Shown: in pieces, positions 47,130-58,344 of the stretch | How positions within the stretch are numbered: the first letter of the stretch is position 1 | Layout: each line of letters begins with the position of its first letter | NCBI RefSeq assembly: GCF_902167145.1 | Contig: NC_050096.1 | Span: forward strand, 294,636,200 to 294,700,199 | Source of the DNA: Zea mays | Taxonomy: Eukaryota > Streptophyta > Magnoliopsida > Poales > Poaceae | Direction of reading: 5' to 3' | DNA length: 64,000 bases | Position numbers and translations under genes: made by a program | The notes under the pieces: model-generated | The model's input: the letters and a program-made list of their open reading frames with translations, nothing else | Databases searched by the model: none | Told to the model about the DNA's origin: nothing

Positions 47130-48302
47130 TGTCGGTTCCCTGAAACAGGGGTACCCCTTACTACAGTAAGAAGGCACGGTGCTCGAGCAGCTATCTCTAG
47201 TCGCGCGGTAAACAGTACCCAACCCCACCACGTGGACGGCTCCAGGGTCACCACGTGGCCAGGGAAGACAATATCCTCCAAGGTATCAACGGTGGGTCCG
47301 GACCCCCATGGGAAAGTGTCGGACCCCTGCATATCCGGACCGGACCTTCGGGCAGGGTCCAGGACCTCTGCGGGTACAGATCGGACCCCCGGGACGGGTC
47401 CCGGACCTCTCTGTGTAGGGTCCGAGCCACCCTCAGCAGGGTCCCGAGATTCTAGGACAAAGAATACCCAGGCCTTAATCAAGGCCAGGCGGGGGTCCGG
47501 AGCCGACACGTGTCCGAACCATACCATGTACACTTCTGCTCCCCGCTCAGGCGGAGACCCGATGCTGCCACGTGGCCTACTGCCCATGACGTAAGCCGGT
47601 GGGCGGAGCCTGACGTAAGGCCTCTGGGCCGCGCGGCGCTGCATTTATTGCGGATAAGGCGTGCCGCGTGTCTATTCCACTGGCAGGTGATGTGCCGCCT
47701 TGGCATTTAATGAACCTTGCCCTCCACTGGCAGGAGATGTGCCGTCTCAGCATTTAATGTGCCCTGTCCACTCCGCTGACGGGCAGCGACTAGGCCATCC
47801 TGCAGAAGGCGTGCCTGTCCATTCCGTTGGCAGGCAGTATGCCCGTGCTGCGGCATACACTATGCTCATCATCACTCGTACGTTGCCAGTGAAGCTTCCG
47901 GTGCACGCCGATACTAGGCAGACTGCGGATATCCGGGCGCAAGGAGATTGCACTAGCGACCAGCATTAGTTGCTCCAAGTATTACATCTGTTATGTCCCT
48001 GGGCCCGCATGTCGGGGCTCAGCACCCTTGTATGTGCCCCTTAGCTATAAAAGGGGAGGCACACAATGTTACAGACTCAGACACACCTAGACCCAGCTCA
48101 GGCTCACAAGTTCATACAAGCTCTATACATCACACAGTGGAGTAGGGTGTTACGCTCCGGCGGCCCGAACCACTCTAAATCCTTGTGTGTTCTTGTGTTC
48201 TCCCCATTTTCCAACTAACAGGCAAAATGCTTAGCCCCCTCCTCATCTAAGGATTTAGGGCGGGTGCATTCCGCCACCCGGCCGGAGATTTCCTCTCCGA
48301 CA
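47130..48302 (+). repeat. Flip-like 3' LTR (1173 bp, complete)
   Basis: Starts TGTCGGTTCC and ends TCTCCGACA, followed by AAACT. It is the reference for the truncated 5' LTR and for the solo LTR at 49-1097. TATA box TATAAAAG at 48046-48053. Confidence 0.92.
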
Positions 48303-48307
48303 AAACT

Positions 48308-49086
48308 GTATTTCTCAAAGCTTAATTTGTGCCTTAGCACATTTTCATTTTTACGAAGCATTCTTCGAAGGTCGTCTTCGAATTCAATTCATGCCACTGA
48401 TGCGATATGATGTATGATGCGATGTTATACAGAATGATATGATGCAAAATGATGTTGATACCGAAGGCACACACTCACACTCCCACACTTGGAACACAAT
48501 CTCTGCATTCCCTTAGGAACAACTGAAGTCTCTTTGCCATTTATTTTTCGGCTTCACCGCTTATTTTTCGGTGTAAGTTCTGCATCCCCTTAGGAACGTC
48601 TTTTGAACTTCTTCGCCTTCTATTTCGGTGGTATCACCGTTGACTTTTCGGTGTAAGTTCTGCATTCCCTTAGGAACATCTTTTGAACTTCTTCGCCTTA
48701 TTTTTCGATGGTATTTGGCTCTGCATTCCCTTTGGAACGACTTTTGAACAGAAAACTTACACTGTGCTCCCTTAGGAACGACTTTTTTTAGCTTCGGCAA
48801 AACTTACGCCGCGCTCCCTTAGGAACGTTATTTTTGTAGCTTCGACATTTATCTAACTCTGCATTCTCTTAGGAACGACTTTTGAGCTTCGACAGTTTTT
48901 GAGTTTTGTAAATCTGTGAAGAAGATATATTTCATTCTGATAGAGGCAAAACTATTACAAGGAATTAAAACTAGATTTACATTGATTGTTCCTTATTGAA
49001 AAACAAAATGCGAGAGAACATAAAAGTATTTTGGGGATAGGATATCACTCAATAAATGTGCTTTGATTCTGGCACAATACTGTTGA
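48308..49086 (-). repeat. Sevenfold degenerate repeat between gag and antisense gene of the Zeon-like element
   Basis: From about 48502 to 48900 seven units of 45-80 bp share TCTGCATTCCCTTAGGAAC followed by GACTTTTGA or a variant. They lie between the 3' ends of the two convergent genes. An open minus-strand frame (48561-48800) is simply translation of the repeat. No gene is called. Confidence 0.75.
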
Positions 49087-49159
49087 CTATGTGAGCTTCG
49101 AATTCCTCTCTGAACTCTCGTTGCTGTTGGGTGTGTTGGCGCCCTTCTGGCTGCTGGTT

Positions 49160-50190
49160 TCAGGAATAGGTTGGTTGCAGTAGTGGTGGGGGTGGGAGCT
49201 GTGGCCAGGAAGCCTGTGAATGGCTAGCCGAAGCAACAGAAGCTGCAGGATGATTGCCCACATATTCTGGTATGTAGGGAGAGTGGCACGAAGCAGTGTG
49301 CAAGACCTGCTTCGGCTGATTCTGCCGAGCTTCGGCTTCCACGATCTCCTTCTGCTTCTGAATGGTGATTTGGCACATTCTTGTATTATGGCCCTTGTCC
49401 TCACCACAGAATAAGCAATAAATCTTCCTGGATTGATCCCTGTATCTTCCTCCGAAGCCCCTGACGCCTCTGCCCCTTGGAGCTGGCGGCCTGAAAGAGC
49501 TTTGTTGTTGGCCCGAAGATTGCGAGGTGTACTGTGGCCTCTGAAGATGGCTTCCTTTGTCGTCATTCTGACTGAAATTGTGGATTGACCTGACATGCCT
49601 CGGGTGAATTCTTCCTCCGAAGCCCTGGTCATCTCTGAGAATCTGTAAGCTTCCTCCCTTCTTTGGTGGAAGTCATTGTCAGCCCGAATGTATTCGTCCA
49701 TCTTCTGAAGCAGCTTCTCCAGAGTTTGTGGAGGCTTCCTGGCGAAGTACTAAGCCGTGGGTCCTGGCCGAAGACCCTTGGTCATGGCCTCAATGACAAT
49801 TTCATTGGGCACTATGGGCGCTTGTGCCCTCAGTCGCAAGAACCTTCGGACATACGCCTGGAGGTATTCCTCATGGTCTTGCGTGCACTGGAACAAGGCC
49901 TGAGTTGTGACTGGCTTCGTCTGAAAGCCTTGGAAATTGGTCACCAACATGTCCTTGAGCTTCTGCCACGACGTGATTGTCCCTAGCCGAAGGGAAGAAT
50001 ACCACGTCTGGGCCACGTTTCGGACTGCCATGACGAAGGACTTAGCCATGACAGCTTCATTGCCTCCGTATGAGGATATTGTTGTCTCATAGCTCATCAG
50101 AAATTGTTTTGGGTCTGAGTGCCCATCGTACATTGGTAGATGAGGTGGCTTGTATGATTGCGGCCATGGGATAGCCTGCAGTTCTACTGC
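49160..50190 (-). pseudogene. Zeon-like gag, C-terminal part
   Basis: The frame from 50190 leftwards encodes the gag core (LPMYDGHSDPKQFLMSYE, then TWYSSLRLGTITSWQKL) to about 49750, ended by a TAG at 49750, then continues with frameshifts. A zinc-knuckle-like CLFC then H then C stretch lies at about 49420-49375 (spacing CX2CX5HX4C) and a proline-rich tail ends near 49160. At 50190 the Ji-like element interrupts the gene; the N-terminal half is at 58737-58345. Gag packages RNA, and this element would need RT and integrase from a partner such as cinful. Confidence 0.82.
50186..50190. repeat. TSD ACTGC of the Ji-like insertion (left copy)
   Basis: ACTGC precedes TGAAAGGG and recurs at 58345-58349. 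Confidence 0.95.
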
Positions 50191-50429
50191 TGAAAGGGAA
50201 ATGTGCCCTTGGGCCATTTCTAAGTATTTTGGTGATTGAGTGTCAACATAAGTGCTTAAATGTGAATCAATGCCCATGGATGAACAAAGTGCAAATCAAG
50301 AGCAAAGGTATGTTTCTAAGTCTTAGTACATTGGTTTTGTATACTAATATACTTGTCTAAGTATCAGAAACAGGAAGAAGAAGAAAAGAGGAGAGTTGGC
50401 TGTGTACAGCCAAGAGGCTGTTTCGGTCT

Positions 50430-50785
50430 GGGCACCGGACTGTCCGGTGGTGCACCGGACAGTGTCCGGTGCGCCAGGCTGCCTCGGGCGAACTGGCCGC
50501 TCTCGGGAGTTGACTGGCGACGTACGGCTAAAATTCACCGGACTGTTCGGTGTGCACCGGACTGTCCGGTGAGCCAACGGTCGGTCGGGCCAACGGTCGG
50601 CCGCGCGATCTGCGCGGGACACGTGGCCGAGCCAACGGTCGGAAGGGGGCACCAGACTGTCCGGTGTGCACCGGACATGTCCGGTGCTCCAACGGCTCCC
50701 AGATCTCCAACGGTCGACTGCGCTGTTTAAGGAAGGAAATCGGGCACCGGACAGTGTCCGGTGTGCACCGGACTGTCCGGTGCGC
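50430..50785. repeat. Palindrome cluster in Ji-like LTR
   Basis: At least seven palindromes occur (about 50433, 50453, 50536, 50555, 50651, 50669, 50744 and 50766), interspersed with repeated CCAACGGTCGG boxes. They lie just upstream of the TATA box and are repeated in the other LTR at about 57325-57680. Confidence 0.88.
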
Positions 50786-50850
50786 CCGACGACAGAAGGC
50801 AAGGATGGCCTTCTGGATTTGTTCTCAACGACTCCTAGCTGCCTTGGGGC

Positions 50851-50858
50851 TATAAAAG
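50851..50858 (+). promoter_or_regulatory. TATA box of Ji-like 5' LTR
   Basis: TATAAAAG in GGGGCTATAAAAGGGACC; identical at 57746-57753 and at 20277-20284 in the related solo LTR. Confidence 0.8.
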
Positions 50859-51451
50859 GGACCCCTAGGCGCATGGAGGAGAATATCAAGCATTCCTACA
50901 ACATTCCTAAGCACCAAGACATTGATCTCACGCATTCATTTCATTGTGATAGCATCTAGAGCTCTTGTTGAGTTGCGAACTCTTTGAGTTGTGTTGCGAG
51001 CTCTTGTTGCGACTGGTGTGCGTGTTGTTGCTCTGATCTTTTGAAGTCTTGTGTGCGTTGCTCATTCCCCCTTTGCTCTGTGTTCTTTGTGAACTTCAAT
51101 TGTAAGGGCGAGAGGCTCCAAGTTGTGGAGATTCCTCGCAAACGGGATTGAGAAAAAGCAAGCAAAACACAGTGGTATTCAAGTGGGTCTTTGGACCGCT
51201 TGAGAGGGGTTGATTGCAACCCTCGTCCGTTGGGACGCCACAACGTGGAGTAGGCAAGCGTTGGTCTTGGCCGAACCACGGGATAAACCACTGTGTCATC
51301 TCTGTGTTTGATCTCTTGTGGTATTGTGTTTTGTTGTGACTCCTCTCTAGCCACTTGGCAATTATTGCGCTAACACTTAACAAGTTTTTGTGGCTATAAG
51401 TTTAAGTTTTCACAGGATCACCTATTCACCCCCCCTCTAGGTGCTCTCAAT

Positions 51452-51463
51452 TGGTATCAGAGC
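51452..51463 (+). other. Ji-like PBS
   Basis: TGGTATCAGAGC, complementary to the initiator methionine tRNA 3' end, two bases after the LTR. Confidence 0.95.
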
Positions 51464-51498
51464 CGTTCTCTTCAAGAAGGGACTAATCGCCCGAAGAG

Positions 51499-53073
51499 AT
51501 GGATCCTAAGGGGAAGGGAATCGTGATCAACGACAAGGAAAAGGAGTCCTTCGTCAACGAGCCAAAAGATGACAAATCCAACGACTCTGGCTCGGGCCAC
51601 AGACGTAAAGATGGGAAGAAGAAGAAGACAAGACGTATCAAGGAGGCGCTACCGAGCAAGGTGGCGCAAGTTGAGGCGGCCGGGCTCAATAATGAGGAGA
51701 TGGCCCTCATCATTAAGCGCTTCAAGACGGCGCTTAAAGGTCGCAAGGGACAGCCAAGCAAGACCAAGACAAAGGAGAAGCGCTCGTGCTTCAAATGTGG
51801 TAAGATTGGTCATTTCATTGCTAACTGTCCCGATAATGAAAGTGACCAGGAAAAGGGGAACAAAAGGGAGAAGAAGAAGCATTACAAGAAGGCCAAGGGC
51901 GAGGCACATATAGGAAAGGAGTGGGATTCGGATTGCTCCTCCTCCGACTCCGACAATGAAGGACTCTCCGCCACCGCCTTCAACAAGTCATCTCTCTTCC
52001 CCAACGAGTGTCACACATGCCTTATGGCAAGGGAGAAGAAGGTGAGTACTCGAGATTTCACTTATGCTTCTTCTAGTGATAATGAGTCTAGTGATGATGA
52101 TGACATAGACTATTCATGCTTATTCAAAGGCTTAGATAGATCTAAGATAGATAAGATTAATGAGTTGATTGATGCTTTGAATGACAAGAATAGATTACTA
52201 GAAAAACAAGAAGATCTTTTATATGAGGAGCATGATAAATTTGTTAGTGCACAAAATTCTCTTGCCCTAGAAATTAAAAGGAATGAAATACTCTCTGTTG
52301 AATTATCTACTTGTCATAAAACCATTTCTACTTTAGAAGGTGTCAACAATGATTTAAATGCTAAACTAAAAGTAGCAAATAAATCTAATTCTTGTGTAGA
52401 ACATGTTGTAATTTGTACTAGGTGTAAAGATTTTGACATTGATGCTTGTAGTGAACACCTAGTCTCAATTTCTAATTTGAATGATGAAGTGGCTAGTCTT
52501 AATGCCCAACTTAAGACTAGCAAAAGCGAATTTGATAAGCTAAAATTTGCAAGGGATGCCTACACGATTGGTAGACACCCCTCAATTAAGGATGGACTTG
52601 GCTACAAAAGGGAAGCCAAGAACTTGACAAGCCATAAGGCTTCCATCTCCGCCAAGGAGAAAGGGAAGGCCCCTATGGCTACTAGTGCTAAAAAGAATCA
52701 TGCCTTTTTGTATCATGATAGGAGACAAACTAGAAATGCTTATAGGAGTTATAATGCTTACAATGATTTTTCTCATGCTATGTTTGCTTCTAGTTCTTCA
52801 TATGTGCATGATAAAAATGTTGGTAGAAGGAATGTTGTTCATAATATGCCTAGGAGAAATGTTGTTAATATTCCTAGGAAAGTTAATGAGCCTTCTACAA
52901 TATATCATGCTTTGAATGCTTCCTTTGCAATTTGTAGAAAGGATAGAAAGGTGATTGCTAGGAAGTTAGGGGCAAAATGCAAGGGTGATAAAACTTGCAT
53001 TTGGGTCCCTAAGACAATTGTGACTAACCTTGTAGGACCCAACAAGAGTTGGGTACCTAAGTCCCAAGCCTAA
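51499..53073 (+). CDS. Ji-like gag lacking the capsid-type domain (524 aa)
   Basis: The ATG at 51499 gives [18 protein letters not shown], the normal N-terminus as I recall it. After a basic stretch ending TRRIKE (about residue 49) the sequence passes directly to ALPSKVAQ, a segment that in related gag proteins follows the capsid-type (UBN2-like) domain. About 240 residues are therefore missing; the joint sits at 51638-51650, with a short AAGGAG sequence as likely microhomology. Still present are the zinc knuckle [14 protein letters not shown] (about 51787-51828), an acidic serine-rich stretch, a coiled coil (about residues 215-365) and the WVPK-containing tail. The frame is open to TAA at 53071. 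Without the capsid part it probably cannot form particles by itself. The Opie-like gag in this window shows the full arrangement. Confidence 0.88.
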   Translation: MDPKGKGIVINDKEKESFVNEPKDDKSNDSGSGHRRKDGKKKKTRRIKEALPSKVAQVEAAGLNNEEMALIIKRFKTALKGRKGQPSKTKTKEKRSCFKCGKIGHFIANCPDNESDQEKGNKREKKKHYKKAKGEAHIGKEWDSDCSSSDSDNEGLSATAFNKSSLFPNECHTCLMAREKKVSTRDFTYASSSDNESSDDDDIDYSCLFKGLDRSKIDKINELIDALNDKNRLLEKQEDLLYEEHDKFVSAQNSLALEIKRNEILSVELSTCHKTISTLEGVNNDLNAKLKVANKSNSCVEHVVICTRCKDFDIDACSEHLVSISNLNDEVASLNAQLKTSKSEFDKLKFARDAYTIGRHPSIKDGLGYKREAKNLTSHKASISAKEKGKAPMATSAKKNHAFLYHDRRQTRNAYRSYNAYNDFSHAMFASSSSYVHDKNVGRRNVVHNMPRRNVVNIPRKVNEPSTIYHALNASFAICRKDRKVIARKLGAKCKGDKTCIWVPKTIVTNLVGPNKSWVPKSQA

Positions 53074-53092
53074 ATTTGCCTTGCAGGTTTAT
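53060..53092 (+). promoter_or_regulatory. Possible splice acceptor between gag and pol
   Basis: Gag ends TAA at 53073 and the pol reading register is +1. The joint reads TTTGCCTTGCAG then GTTTATG, a fair plant 3' splice site. The Opie-like element has TTTTGTAG at the equivalent place. Whether splicing creates a pol mRNA is inference. Confidence 0.4.
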
Positions 53093-56000
53093 GCATCCGG
53101 GGGTTCAAGCTGGATTATCGACAGCGGATGCACAAACCATATGACGGGGGAGAAGAAGATGTTCACCTCCTACGTCAAGAATAAGGATTCCCAAGATTCA
53201 ATTATATTCGGTGACGGGAATCAAGGCAAGGTAAAAGGGCTAGGTAAAATTGCAATCTCCAATGAGCATTCTATCTCTAATGTGTTTCTAGTGGAGAGTT
53301 TTGGATATAACTTGCTATCTGTTAGTCAATTATGTCATATGGGATATAACTGTCTATTTACAAATATAGATGTGTCTGTCTTTAGAAGATGTGATGGTTC
53401 ACTAGCTTTTAAGGGTGTATTAGACGGCAAGCTTTACCTAGTTGATTTTGCAAAAGAAGAGGCCGGTCTAGATGCATGCTTAATGGCTAAGACTTGCATG
53501 GGCTGGCTGTGGCATCGCCGCTTAGCACATGTGGGGATAAAGAACCTCCACAAGCTTCTAAAGGGAGAACATGTGATAGGTCTAACCAATGTTCATTTCG
53601 AAAAAGATAGACCTTGTGCAGCTTGTCAAGCAGGGAAACAGGTGGGAGGAGCGCATCACAGCAAGAATGTGATGACCACTTCAAGACCCCTGGAGCTGCT
53701 GCATATGGACCTCTTCGGACCCGTCGCCTATCTGAGCATAGGGGGAAGTAAGTATGGTCTAGTTATTGTTGATGACTTTTCCCGCTTCACTTGGGTGTTC
53801 TTTTTGCAGGATAAGTCTGAAACCCAAGGGACCCTCAAGCGCTTCCTAAGGAGAGCTCAAAATGAGTTTGAGCTCAAGGTGAAGAAGATAAGGAGCGACA
53901 ACGGGTCCGAGTTCAAGAATCTTCAAGTGGAGGAGTTCCTTGAGGAGGAAGGGATCAAGCACGAGTTCTCCGCTCCCTACACACCACAGCAAAATGGTGT
54001 AGTAGAGAGGAAGAACAGGACGCTAATCGATATGGCGAGGACGATGCTTGGAGAATTCAAGACCCCCGAGTGTTTCTGGTCGGAAGCCGTGAACACGGCT
54101 TGCCACGCCATCAACAGGGTCTACCTTCATCACCTCCTCAAGAAGACTTCATATGAGCTACTAACCGGTAACAAACCCAATGTATCTTACTTTCGTGTAT
54201 TTGGGAGCAAGTGCTACATTCTAGTGAAGAAGGGTAGAAATTCTAAATTTGCTCCCAAAGTTGTAGAAGGGTTTTTGTTAGGTTATGACTCAAATACAAA
54301 GGCGTATAGAGTCTTCAACAAATCATCGGGTTTGGTTGAAGTCTCTAGCGACGTTGTATTTGATGAGACTAATGGCTCTCCAAGAGAGCAAATTGTTAAT
54401 TGTGATGATGTAGATGAAGAAGATGTTCCGACGGCCGCTATACGAACCATGGCGATTGGTGAAGTGCGACCACAGGAACAATTGGAGCAAGATCAACCTT
54501 CTTCCTCAACAACGGTGCATCCCCCAACTCAAGACGATGAACAGGTTCATCAACAAGAGGCGTGTGATCAAGGGGGAGCACAAGATGTTCATGCGATGGA
54601 GGAAGAAACGCAACCGGCACCTCCAACCCAAGTTCGAGCGATGATTCAAAGGGATCATCCCATCGACCAAATTCTGGGTGACATTAGCAAGGGAGTAACT
54701 ACTCGATCTCGATTAGTTAATTTTTGTGAGCATTACTCCTTTGTCTCTTCTATTGAGCCTTTCAGGGTAGAGGAGGCCTTGCTAGATCCGGACTGGGTGT
54801 TGGCCATGCAGGAGGAGCTCAACAACTTCAAGCGCAATGAAGTTTGGACACTGGTGCCTCGTCCAAAGCAAAATGTTGTGGGAACCAAGTGGGTGTTCCG
54901 CAACAAACAGGACGAGCACGGGGTGGTGACGAGGAACAAGGCTCGACTTGTGGCAAAAGGTTATGCCCAAGTCGCAGGTTTGGACTTTGAGGAGACGTTT
55001 GCTCCTGTGGCTAGGCTAGAATCAATTCGTATCTTGCTAGCATATGCCGCTCACCATTCTTTTAGGTTGTTCCAAATGGATGTGAAGAGCGCTTTCCTCA
55101 ACGGGCCAATCAAGGAGGAGGTGTACGTGGAGCAACCCCCGGGCTTCGAGGATGAACGGTACCCCGACCACGTGTGTAAGCTCTCTAAGGCGCTCTATGG
55201 ACTTAAGCAAGCCCCAAGAGCATGGTATGAATGCCTTAGAGACTTTTTACTTGCTAATGCTTTCAAGGTTGGGAAAGCCGATCCAACTCTGTTCACTAAG
55301 ACATGTGATGGTGATTTGTTTGTGTGCCAAATTTATGTCGATGACATAATATTTGGTTCTACTAACCAAAAGTCTTGTGAAGAGTTTAGCAGGGTGATGA
55401 CGCAGAAATTCGAGATGTCGATGATGGGCGAGTTGAACTACTTCCTTGGGTTTCAAGTGAAGCAACTCAAGGACGGCACCTTCATCTCCCAAACAAAGTA
55501 CACGCAAGACTTGCTGAAGCGGTTTGGGATGAAGGACGCCAAGCCCGCAAAGACTCCGATGGGGACCGACGGACACACCGACCTCAACAAAGGAGGTAAG
55601 TCCGTTGATCAAAAAGCATACCGGTCAATGATAGGTTCTTTGCTTTACTTATGTGCTAGTAGACCGGATATGATGCTTAGCGTATGCATGTGTGCTAGAT
55701 TTCAATCCGATCCTAAGGAGTGTCACTTAGTGGCGGTGAAGCGAATTCTTAGATATTTGGTTGCTACGCCTTGCTTCGGGCTCTGGTATCCAAAGGGGTC
55801 TACCTTTGACTTGGTTGGATACTCAGACTCCGACTATGCTGGATGTAAGGTCGATAGGAAGAGTACATCGGGGACGTGCCAATTCTTAGGAAGGTCCCTG
55901 GTGTCATGGAACTCTAAGAAACAAACTTCCGTTGCCCTATCCACCGCTGAGGCCGAGTACGTTGCCGCAGGACAGTGTTGCGCGCAACTACTTTGGATGA

Positions 56001-56287
56001 GACAAACCCTCCGGGACTTTGGCTACAATCTGAGCAAAGTCCCACTCCTATGTGATAATGAGAGTGCTATCCGCATGGCGGAAAATCCTGTTGAGCACAG
56101 CCGCACAAAGCACATAGACATCCGGCATCACTTTTTGAGAGACCACCAGCAAAAGGGAGATATCGAAGTGTTTCATGTTAGCACCGAGAACCAGCTAGCC
56201 GATATCTTTACCAAGCCTCTAGATGAGAAGACCTTTTGCAGGTTGCGTAGTGAGCTAAATGTCTTAGATTCGCGGAACTTGGATTGA
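53081..56287 (+). CDS. Ji-like pol, intact (about 1068 codons)
   Basis: One uninterrupted frame in the copia order. Protease: [13 protein letters not shown] (residues about 11-23). Integrase: zinc finger HRRLAHVG and CAACQAGKQ (about 144-185), catalytic D at MDLFGP (207), D at SDNGSEF (272), E at VERKNR (307). RT: from about 583, with YVDDIIFGS near 751. RNase H: SDSDYAGC (915), [10 protein letters not shown] (955), CDNESAIRM (990), ending near [11 protein letters not shown] (1040). No ATG opens the frame; it starts behind the splice-acceptor-like sequence, so the true N-terminus is not certain. All catalytic residues are present, consistent with the 0.3% LTR divergence. It may supply enzymes to other members even though its own gag is defective. 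Confidence 0.93.
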   Translation: MQVYASGGSSWIIDSGCTNHMTGEKKMFTSYVKNKDSQDSIIFGDGNQGKVKGLGKIAISNEHSISNVFLVESFGYNLLSVSQLCHMGYNCLFTNIDVSVFRRCDGSLAFKGVLDGKLYLVDFAKEEAGLDACLMAKTCMGWLWHRRLAHVGIKNLHKLLKGEHVIGLTNVHFEKDRPCAACQAGKQVGGAHHSKNVMTTSRPLELLHMDLFGPVAYLSIGGSKYGLVIVDDFSRFTWVFFLQDKSETQGTLKRFLRRAQNEFELKVKKIRSDNGSEFKNLQVEEFLEEEGIKHEFSAPYTPQQNGVVERKNRTLIDMARTMLGEFKTPECFWSEAVNTACHAINRVYLHHLLKKTSYELLTGNKPNVSYFRVFGSKCYILVKKGRNSKFAPKVVEGFLLGYDSNTKAYRVFNKSSGLVEVSSDVVFDETNGSPREQIVNCDDVDEEDVPTAAIRTMAIGEVRPQEQLEQDQPSSSTTVHPPTQDDEQVHQQEACDQGGAQDVHAMEEETQPAPPTQVRAMIQRDHPIDQILGDISKGVTTRSRLVNFCEHYSFVSSIEPFRVEEALLDPDWVLAMQEELNNFKRNEVWTLVPRPKQNVVGTKWVFRNKQDEHGVVTRNKARLVAKGYAQVAGLDFEETFAPVARLESIRILLAYAAHHSFRLFQMDVKSAFLNGPIKEEVYVEQPPGFEDERYPDHVCKLSKALYGLKQAPRAWYECLRDFLLANAFKVGKADPTLFTKTCDGDLFVCQIYVDDIIFGSTNQKSCEEFSRVMTQKFEMSMMGELNYFLGFQVKQLKDGTFISQTKYTQDLLKRFGMKDAKPAKTPMGTDGHTDLNKGGKSVDQKAYRSMIGSLLYLCASRPDMMLSVCMCARFQSDPKECHLVAVKRILRYLVATPCFGLWYPKGSTFDLVGYSDSDYAGCKVDRKSTSGTCQFLGRSLVSWNSKKQTSVALSTAEAEYVAAGQCCAQLLWMRQTLRDFGYNLSKVPLLCDNESAIRMAENPVEHSRTKHIDIRHHFLRDHQQKGDIEVFHVSTENQLADIFTKPLDEKTFCRLRSELNVLDSRNLD

Positions 56288-57085
56288 ATTGTAGCATACT
56301 TGTATTTATGCTTTTGATCATGTTCCTTTCTGCATTTTGTTGCTTATTATGGTGCTCAAGTTGTACAAACACTCCCTGGACCTCACAAGTCCGTTGCAAA
56401 GTGATGCACATGTGTAGGGGGAGATGTGTTACAACTTGACCCTTTGAGACTAACCATGTGCTTGAGTTGATGATTTAGTCTCGAAGGAGGATTGAAAGGG
56501 AAAAGGTGGACTTGGACCATGAAAGACTTCCACTGCACTCCGATGAGAGGGTAACTTATTCCAAGTTCATCTCATGAACTCTAATTGCCATTTGATCTTT
56601 ATTGAAGACTTTGGTGAGGCAATGGGGTTATAGGGCCAAGATTGATCCCGTTTTGGTGCTTGATGCCAAAGGGGGAGAAAATAAAGGCCAAAGCAATAAA
56701 TGGATCAGCTACCACTTGAGAAACTTTGAAAGAAACTTTGAAAATAGTAGGATAGAGCTTTTGGTTTGTCAAAACTCTTGCATTGTCTCTTTTGTCAAAA
56801 GTTGGCCTCTTGTGGGGAGAAGTGTTGATTATGGGAAATAGGGGGAGTTTTTGGAATCTTGAATCAATTTTCTTTGGAAAACCTCTCTTTATGTCTCTAC
56901 AAGTGGATTTGACTTAGAGATAGGATTTTGTGGTTGATTTGCAAAAACAAACCAAGTGGGGGCAAAGGATGATCCATATATGCCAAATTGAATCAAAATA
57001 AATTTGAGTTTTTATTTGAAGTGATATTGCACTTGTTCTAGTTGCTTTATGTTGTGTTGGCATAAATCACCAAAAAGGGGGAGAT
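56288..57085 (+). other. Ji-like 3' non-coding region with multiple polypurine tracts
   Basis: Purine boxes of the AGGGGGAG type lie at 56416-56424, 56668-56680, 56840-56847 and 57072-57085, the last next to the LTR. No gene is seen. Confidence 0.85.
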
Positions 57086-58344
57086 TGAAAGGGAAATGTG
57101 CCCTTGGGCCATTTCTAAGTATTTTGGTGATTGAGTGTCAACATAAGTGCTTAAATGTGAATCAATGCCCATGGATGAACAAAGTGCAAATCAAGAGCAA
57201 AGATATGTTTCTAAGTCTTAGTACATTGGTTTTGTATACTAATATACTTGTCTAAGTATCAGAAACAGGAAGAAGAAGAAAAGAGGAGAGTTGGCTGTGT
57301 ACAGCCAAGAGGCTGTTTCGGTCTGGGCACCGGACTGTCCGGTGGTGCACCGGACAGTGTCCGGTGCGCCAGGCTGCCTCGGGCGAACTGGCCGCTCTCG
57401 GGAGTTGACTGGCGACGTACGGCTAAAATTCACCGGACTGTTCGGTGTGCACCGGACTGTCCGGTGAGCCAACGGTCGGCCGGGCCAACGGTCGGCCGCG
57501 CGATCTGCGCGGGACACGTGGCCGAGCCAACGGTCGGAAGGGGGCACCGGACTGTCCGGTGTGCACCGGACATGTCCGGTGCTCCAACGGCTCCCAGATC
57601 TCCAACGGTCGACTGCGCTGTTTAAGGAAGGAAATCGGGCACCGGACAGTGTCCGGTGTGCACCGGACTGTCCGGTGCGCCCGACGACAGAAGGCAAGGA
57701 TGGCCTTCTGGATTTGTTCTCAACGGCTCCTAGCTGCCTTGGGGCTATAAAAGGGACCCCTAGGCGCATGGAGGAGAATATCAAGCATTCCTACAACATT
57801 CCTAAGCACCAAGACATTGATCTCACGCATTCATTTCATTGTGATAGCATCTAGAGCTCTTGTTGAGTTGCGAACTCTTTGAGTTGTGTTGCGAGCTCTT
57901 GTTGCGACTGGTGTGCGTGTTGTTGCTCTGATCTTTTGAAGTCTTGTGTGCGTTGCTCATTCCCCCTTTGCTCTGTGTTCTTTGTGAACTTCAATTGTAA
58001 GGGCGAGAGGCTCCAAGTTGTGGAGATTCCTCGCAAACGGGATTGAGAAAAAGCAAGCAAAACACAGTGGTATTCAAGTGGGTCTTTGGACCGCTTGAGA
58101 GGGGTTGATTGCAACCCTCGTCCGTTGGGACGCCACAACGTGGAGTAGGCAAGCGTTGGTCTTGGCCGAACCACGGGATAAACCACTGTGTCATCTCTGT
58201 GTTTGATCTCTTGTGGTATTGTGTTTTGTTGTGACTCCTCTCTAGCCACTTGGCAATTATTGCGCTAACACTTAACAAGTTTTTGTGGCTATAAGTTTAA
58301 GTTTTCACAGGATCACCTATTCACCCCCCCTCTAGGTGCTCTCA
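57086..58344 (+). repeat. Ji-like 3' LTR (1259 bp)
   Basis: Same length as the 5' LTR. The four differences fall at the bases corresponding to 50308, 50585, 50654 and 50831. Confidence 0.95.

Larger units (their letters stand above)
26813..48302 (+). mobile_element. Flip-like Ty3/gypsy (Tat lineage) element carrying an Opie-like insertion
   Basis: The 5' LTR (truncated at its U3 end) stops at 27552, the PBS is at 27555, and gag, protease, RT, dual RNase H and integrase follow to 33313. A spacer comes next, then a minus-strand accessory gene, a PPT at about 47113-47129 and a 1173-bp 3' LTR at 47130-48302. Excluding the Opie-like insertion it measures about 12.1 kb. The presence of a second RNase H after the first marks the Tat lineage. 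The LTR pair differs at about 6% of 706 comparable bases, and the coding frames carry several nonsense codons. The family name is from memory and uncertain. Confidence 0.88.
50191..51449 (+). repeat. Ji-like 5' LTR (1259 bp)
   Basis: Starts TGAAAGGGAA and ends GGTGCTCTCA. Palindromes based on CACCGGAC and GTCCGGTG cluster at about 50430-50785. The TATA box TATAAAAG is at 50851-50858. Confidence 0.95.
50191..58344 (+). mobile_element. Ji-like Sirevirus (Ty1/copia), very young, with deleted gag domain
   Basis: 8154 bp, LTRs of 1259 bp each (50191-51449, 57086-58344) differing at four positions, all transitions (0.3%, near 0.1 million years at 1.3e-8). The PBS is at 51452-51463. Gag (524 codons) and pol (1068 codons) are both open. 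Gag lacks the capsid-type domain. The element lies inside gag of the Zeon-like element, so it is the youngest or nearly the youngest event in the window. Confidence 0.95.

Noticed and set aside
48561..48800. 79-codon minus-strand frame between gag and antisense gene
   Set aside because: It is the translation of the tandem repeat and has no start context or family match.
50430..50785. CRISPR-like spaced repeats
   Set aside because: The repeats are short palindromes with irregular spacing inside a plant LTR; the organism and context exclude CRISPR.
51452..51463. tRNA gene fragment
   Set aside because: The match to a tRNA 3' end is only the primer-binding site of the retrotransposon, with no tRNA body nearby.
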